A stretch of 64,000 nucleotides of DNA, from NCBI GenBank assembly GCA_037952775.1, contig JBANAY010000004.1:8556001-8620000 (forward strand), written 5' to 3'. Each line of letters starts with the position of its first letter. Position 1 is the first letter of the stretch. Position numbers and translations under genes: made by a program. The DNA is from Clonostachys chloroleuca (lineage: Eukaryota > Ascomycota > Sordariomycetes > Hypocreales > Bionectriaceae). This document shows positions 59,319 through 64,000 of the stretch, piece by piece. The notes beneath the pieces are model-generated. The model saw nothing but the letters and a program-made list of their open reading frames with translations, was not told where the DNA came from and did no database searches.

Positions 59319-60057
59319 CTTAAGGCACATAGATGTATATAAGGAATATTGCCCTCTGTACATCTAATGGCTCCCCAAGTCAACGCGGTGAAGGTTTCCA
59401 GAGTTGATGTGGATCATCTATACCTCGATTTATAGCTAGCACTTCTCTACGTGTCTCGCAATGAGACGCGAAGAAGGAGTTGATATATGATTGTCACGCC
59501 TTTTCTCTCCATAACTCGCGGATATTATTATGGGCTAATGGCCAAGATACGATGACCCATAAGTTCTTTTTTGCTTCGAGTAAAACTGTGGAAAGGACCA
59601 GCAGACGCGAAGGGCGCTCGTGGATCATGCTTCCGAAGACCGATCTGACCTCGCGGAGTTACACGGTACCATGGCACGGCGATGTATCGGTGGCAAAGCA
59701 GCAATCAATTGTATCTTGGTCCACGACCCGGCGTAGTTTCCTAATGTGAATCCTGGACCCTGTGTAATGTAGGAGTGGTATATAGAGAGATAACAGCAGA
59801 TACAAAGACTGAAGTCAAATAGCACTGAGCCATGCTTAAATTCGGAGCATATGCGTAGTACTAGTTCATAATAGTGTCTCAGAGGCTTCAAGATAGCCTA
59901 GGCATGATCTATTTTCATGATGCCGGCCTAAACCCTACCCTTGACTCATACTCCCCCGATGTACAATGTTGGATTCCTTGTGATGCAGTACAAGGTCCGT
60001 TGAGAAGTACATCTCAATAACAAAGGTTACCCAATGTTCTACTTCTCCAGCATCAGT
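59319..60057. other. convergent intergenic region, no gene
   Basis: Lies between the 3' ends of the plus CE16-like and minus CE12 genes. Frames at 59480-59749 and 59625-59891 are accidental-looking. No terminator element specific enough to call. Confidence 0.5.
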
Positions 60058-60865
60058 CTACTCATCGCCCGTTGCGAATATACCGCGAGCAATCTTCTCG
60101 CTCAGCTCCTCGTTAGGCTCAAAATAAGCTTCGAGATCTTTCCTCTTGGCAAGAAGCAGGTCCAAAGTCATTCGCCCGAAGACTACCTCACCGGCAGGGC
60201 TGAGGTGAGTGCCATCACTGCCGTTCAAGTTGTAGTAGGCGGCATCTTCCTCGCCAATCGCGTTAACATAACGCGTGCTCGCAGCGTTGAGATCCAAGTA
60301 CTTAACGCCAAGCTCCTTAGCGACGGCTATAGCTTTGCCCCTCCACTCTTTGAGATCTTGGATGACTTCTCCGTTCTCGAAGTTCCGGCGTGTCAGCGAG
60401 GTGATGACAATCTGTTCGTGCACATTAGAATTCGTCGCGTCTCAAGTCTAGCTTGCGGAACAAATCACATACCGGCACTCCGCCAGCATCCTCAATGTCA
60501 ACGACCAAGCTCTTCAGGTTGGCCCTATATTCCTCCAGTGTCATGCTTTTCTGATCATTATGGCCAAACTGGATTGTCACAATAGGCTCGTAGTCAGCTT
60601 TGTAGGCATCCAAAGCTTCGAGAAGGTTATCCCAGCGGCCGTTGGCCTTCCAGGACACAGTGGTAGATCCGCTTTTACCCCTGTTCTCACCCTGTGCAGG
60701 CTCTTTGAGGTACGACAAGAGACCATCGCCCCAACCACCCCTTACAGCAACAGTCGAGTCCCCGATAAGGAGGAAGTATGGGGGTTTCAAAGATTTAGAA
60801 ACGGGGGTGGCCTTAACTGCCGCCCACGAAAGGAAGACGATAGGGAGGATGTTGCAGAGCTTCAT
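60058..60865 (-). CDS. rhamnogalacturonan acetylesterase, CE12
   Basis: Two exons (60865-60473, 60411-60058) give 248 aa; the intron is 61 nt, GTATGT...ACAG, phase 0. The signal peptide is MKLCNILPIVFLSWAAVKA. SGNH blocks: GDSTVA (Ser about 36), GKSGSTT (Gly region), FGHND (Asn about 103) and DGTHLSPAGE (Asp 197, His 200). GDST, FGHND and the short length are typical of fungal rhamnogalacturonan acetylesterases, which deacetylate galacturonic acid in RG-I so that backbone enzymes can act. The start is the ATG at 60865; a longer frame to 60928 would put residues ahead of the signal peptide. A TATA box lies 66 nt upstream. No lesion seen. Confidence 0.9.
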
Positions 60866-60930
60866 TTTCGAAAGTTCGATGGTTGTTGTGTTCAGAAAAT
60901 GCCCACTTCTGAGAAGGCTAGACATCACAA

Positions 60931-60936
60931 TTTATA
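60931..60936 (-). promoter_or_regulatory. TATA box of CE12 gene
   Basis: TATAAA on minus, 66 nt upstream of the ATG at 60865, within TTCTATAAATTG. Confidence 0.5.
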
Positions 60937-61709
60937 GAAGCTCTAAGCAAATGAATGCCGGAGTCACCACCACAGAGCGTCGGGTCTATGCTACCTAAGT
61001 TTACCGAGCTGGTCAGGAAGGCACTCTGCTAGGATTGAGTATACGACGGGCCAAAGGAAAAGACGCCACGATGACAGGCTCAGTTTCGGACAAGAGGAAA
61101 CACTGCCATTGATATCAAATCTGCAAGTCTTCTTCTCAAAGCGAATATAGCAAGACGGAGGGTCGATCGTCCGGATATATACCGAGGAAAACCTTACACT
61201 GTGGGGTGAGTTCCCCGCATATTCTGTAGAGATCACCTCGTGCTCGGTAGGTCGGACAAGTCCAATACGAAGACGGAACCCTTAAACCCCCCAATGAAAA
61301 GGATCATAGCCTCGCCCAGGTCTATTCATTCTTTAACATGATTGTCCGTCTTGTAGACGCTGGGGCCATCTAATAGCTCCAGGGTGAGACATGATCCTTG
61401 TGCCAAGCGTTGACCTCAAAAGGCGGCCATGCAGCACTTTGATCATTAAATGTAACACTAGAGCAGAAGTCCGGAATAGAAACGCAATTGTGAAACAGAG
61501 ATATTTCCATCTCAAAGTAGACAATAACAGTGTTTAGGATAATGTGACTACAGGACATCGCAAAGTGTACCCAAAGAACCAGCTATTGTGCCTAGTTAGC
61601 TTCTAAATAAACGCTGGAACTAAACTAACTCGTGGCGGATCACTACGTTGACAGCGTTAAGCGGCATATAGTAAACTTGCCCAGATGTCTATCAAAGGCG
61701 AATGGCTCA
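60937..61709. other. intergenic, CE12 promoter side and GH78 3' flank
   Basis: Both flanking genes are on the minus strand, so this holds the CE12 upstream region and the GH78 3' flank. Open frames (60991-61236, 61333-61558) show no domain. Confidence 0.5.
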
Positions 61710-63921
61710 TTACTTGATACTAATCGTAGTCTTTCCTTCTCCGCCTGGAACCTGACGACTCATCTCTCCAGGAAGAGCGAGCAACCCTTTTGTCCCCTTG
61801 GGAGTGTTCCACTCGATAGTCGCCCTATCCCCCTCGACTGTGACTTTGGCTGAGAACTTTCCCAACTTGGTGGTGAATCCAGCCTCAAATGACGAAAGCT
61901 CTTTGAAGCTGGCGGGCTTCAGCTGCCAGTCCTCCCCAGCTGGCTTGGTGATATGGAGGCCTAGCATATGCTCAGTCAGCGTTGAGGTAGGCCCGCTGCT
62001 CCAGCAGTGGGCGTGCGACATGTAGGCAGGGCCATTAGAGTAGCCCTTGTTGAAGCGGTAATGCCACGACCCATCTATGAGGAAGCCTTCTGGTGTTGTC
62101 GACTGTGTCCCGTTCTCGTTGCTCAAGTACCAGCCCCAGAGACTCCGCATCAGCTCAAGGGCCCTGTCAGGTCTGCCTGCTCGGAAGTGCGCTTCAAGCT
62201 CAACGCTGGACATGAAAGGCGACACATTCTTAGGGAGTTCGGGACATGATGGGCCAATGGGGGTCCAGTTAGAGGCCAGATAGTCCGTTACGCGGCCAAT
62301 GCGTTCCGTATCATTGGCTAACACACCAAAGGCAAGAGCCATGCTATTTGCATCCTGCGGATAAAGTGTGGCATTCTTCGGGCTGTCCGTGAACGCACCT
62401 ACTTCTTCATCCCACAGTTCAGTGAGAATGGCTTCCCGCAGGAGATCGGCCTTCTCTTTGTAGGAGCTCGCCGGACGCCCTTCAAGCATAGAACGGTCCT
62501 CCAGTCAGGAGGCCATAGACCCCCCATAGACAAGCGCGCGGTAGAGCCTAAGAACGGAGATAATTGCAGTCAGCTAATCTAAGCCACTATGTTCCCCGGG
62601 CATGGGTCAGTCTAGGGGATGTACATACAGCATACTTGCAGAAGCGCGTTCGTTCGCAAACGTCTGCCTTCCCCAGTCGGCAGCCTGCTTGACTTTGACG
62701 ATTCCGGACGTCGTAATCAAGGAGAGGGCGTAATCAGTGGCTGCTTCAAATTTCGACCAGACATTTGCCGCAAATTCCGCGTCGCCAGAATAGAGGAAAT
62801 AGTTGTATGTTCCAATCATGGCCCAGAGGTGATACGCTGCGAAAGACCTTGGTTAAAAAAGCCGATTAAATTTTTAACACTCTCTCGTGAGGTCACATAC
62901 TGTCACTATCCAAGACTACGTAGGGCGGGCCAGCTTTGGGAAACATGCCGTCTGATCTCTGACCACGAAGTCAGCGGGATGGAATCGACAGAGCAAACGA
63001 GGCAGCGTCATGAATTCGCGACATACTCACCTGGTTGTCATAAATCGCAAGAAGGGCATAACGGGTGCTGTCCAGATCCCCCGTGCCGGTAAAAGCGCTG
63101 GGAACAGCCGTCCCCATGTCGCCAATCCATACGAAGCGATCTCGCTTGGCCCCGTCAAGTAGGACTGTGTCGGCCGACGTGATAACACCATTGTTGCGCC
63201 AGCCGCGCTCGCTTCCTGGGAGGCGATTCTGGCCAGTGTTTCCGGGAGCGGAATTCGTTTGGACTGTGTAGGCACCGCTGTACCAGATCTTATTTAGCAG
63301 CTCATCCACGGAATGGAAGTAGCCCTGGTAGGCCCTCAAGTTCGACCACGTAGGCTGGAAGCCGATCTCGAGGGTAATGTTGGTCAAAGTCACCACTATT
63401 CCAGCCTCTGCCAACTGGATAAATGATGTCATGTAGCGAAAGCCGCCGCGCAGCTTCTCGATCGGCATGGAATAATGGCTGGACCCTGCGGATGACAGCG
63501 TAGCGAGAAGTGGCCCATCCCCAGGCCTGCCACCGCTTCCTCCTCTCGAGCTATCGGAGTTCTTGCCAATGAAGTCTTTGGCCTCGGTAAATGCGAGGCC
63601 CAAGGACACGTTTCCAGTTTGGCTCAGTATGTAGTCGAAGGACACGATGCCCCCGACCTCGAGACCGAAGTCCAGCACAATAGAGGGCTGCGAGCCGTTG
63701 AGGGCCAATTGAGTACCGTCCTCATATGCGGAGATTACTTGACCGCTCGAAAGCGAGACGACAGACTTTGGGTGGATGAAGCGAGAAGATGGGGAGAGGA
63801 TGTTGGCCTCCCAAGGCCCTGGGAATGAAGCCTCAGAAGGACCATTGCACGTGGTGTCCCTCCAGCAAGACGCAGCCGCAAAGGCAGCAATACTAATAAG
63901 AGCGGTGATGCGTTGAGCCAT
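61710..63921 (-). pseudogene. secreted GH78-type alpha-L-rhamnosidase with one in-frame TGA
   Basis: Four exons (63921-63031, 62958-62901, 62836-62629, 62547-61710) join in one frame of 664 codons; introns are 72, 64 and 81 nt. The signal peptide is MAQRITALISIAAFAAASC. GH78 features are TNSAPGNTGQNRLPGSERGW, DGAKRDRFVWIGDMG (acidic active-site region, about 256-270), DGMFPKAGPPYVVLDSD, YHLWAMIGTYNYF, QAADWGRQ, SYKEKADLLREAI and SMALAFGVLAND, then SHAHCWSSGPTSTL and a C-terminal beta-sandwich. A TGA at 62507-62505 sits between SMAS and LEDRSM; TGG-to-TGA would explain it. All else is intact, so this is a recent nonsense allele or an error. As written it yields only about the first 399 residues. 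The family removes terminal rhamnose from pectin or glycosides. Confidence 0.8.
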
Positions 63922-64000
63922 AGCAACAGAGGAGTTACAGTTATCTCTACTTAGCCGTGACTACATGTAGGTTGCAGAATAGAGAGCACATTTGTGGAAG

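Overview
The window comes from a filamentous ascomycete (Pezizomycotina). The evidence is short GT-AG introns of about 50-90 nt with CTAAC/CTGAC branch sites, a HET-domain gene, a wax-synthase-like membrane acyltransferase, plant-wall carbohydrate esterases, and a 28-kb AT-rich block that looks like transposons mutated by RIP (repeat-induced point mutation). I cannot name the species.

Layout. 1-425 is ordinary-composition DNA without a supported gene. About 426-28620 is the AT-rich block. It holds two inverted, RIP-mutated copies of one Ty3/gypsy element (997-3700 on minus, 4544-9457 on plus). The plus copy is split by a second, minus-strand Ty3/gypsy element at 9463-19186, which keeps 229-bp LTRs and a 5-bp target duplication; the host element resumes at 19192 inside its chromodomain. 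Two GC-richer repeat islands (about 720-984 and 23570-23950) share a motif. A Tc1/mariner relic ends the block (about 27340-28600).

28.6-64 kb is gene-bearing: wax-synthase-like acyltransferase, phosphate-permease-like MFS transporter, a gene with a fungal N-terminal-domain-like start, F-box gene, a gene with 33-bp in-frame repeats, SGNH hydrolase with FN3-like repeats, AAA+ ATPase, HET gene, M35 deuterolysin relic, small secreted protein, ZZ-like finger ORF, short Reg1-like PP1-binding protein, a 219-aa unknown, a second AAA+ ATPase, and a terminal pectin-type set (CE16-like esterase, CE12 rhamnogalacturonan acetylesterase, GH78 alpha-L-rhamnosidase).

The main result of reading frames by hand is how many genes keep recognisable exons but carry one or a few disabling changes. 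F-box has TAG. The SGNH-FN3 gene has a frameshift. The first AAA+ has an extra T in the Walker B homopolymer plus a TAA. HET is shifted at its C-terminus and interrupted at its N-terminus. M35 has several stops and HExxH changed to RExxH. The second AAA+ has TAA and a changed Walker A. GH78 has TGA. Their neighbours (wax synthase, Reg1-like, CE16, CE12 and others) read through cleanly with the same splice rules. The gene side therefore looks like a decaying accessory region beside heterochromatin, unless base-level assembly errors explain it. The right end would act outside the cell on acetylated, rhamnose-containing pectin. The HET and possibly AAA+ genes would belong to non-self recognition.
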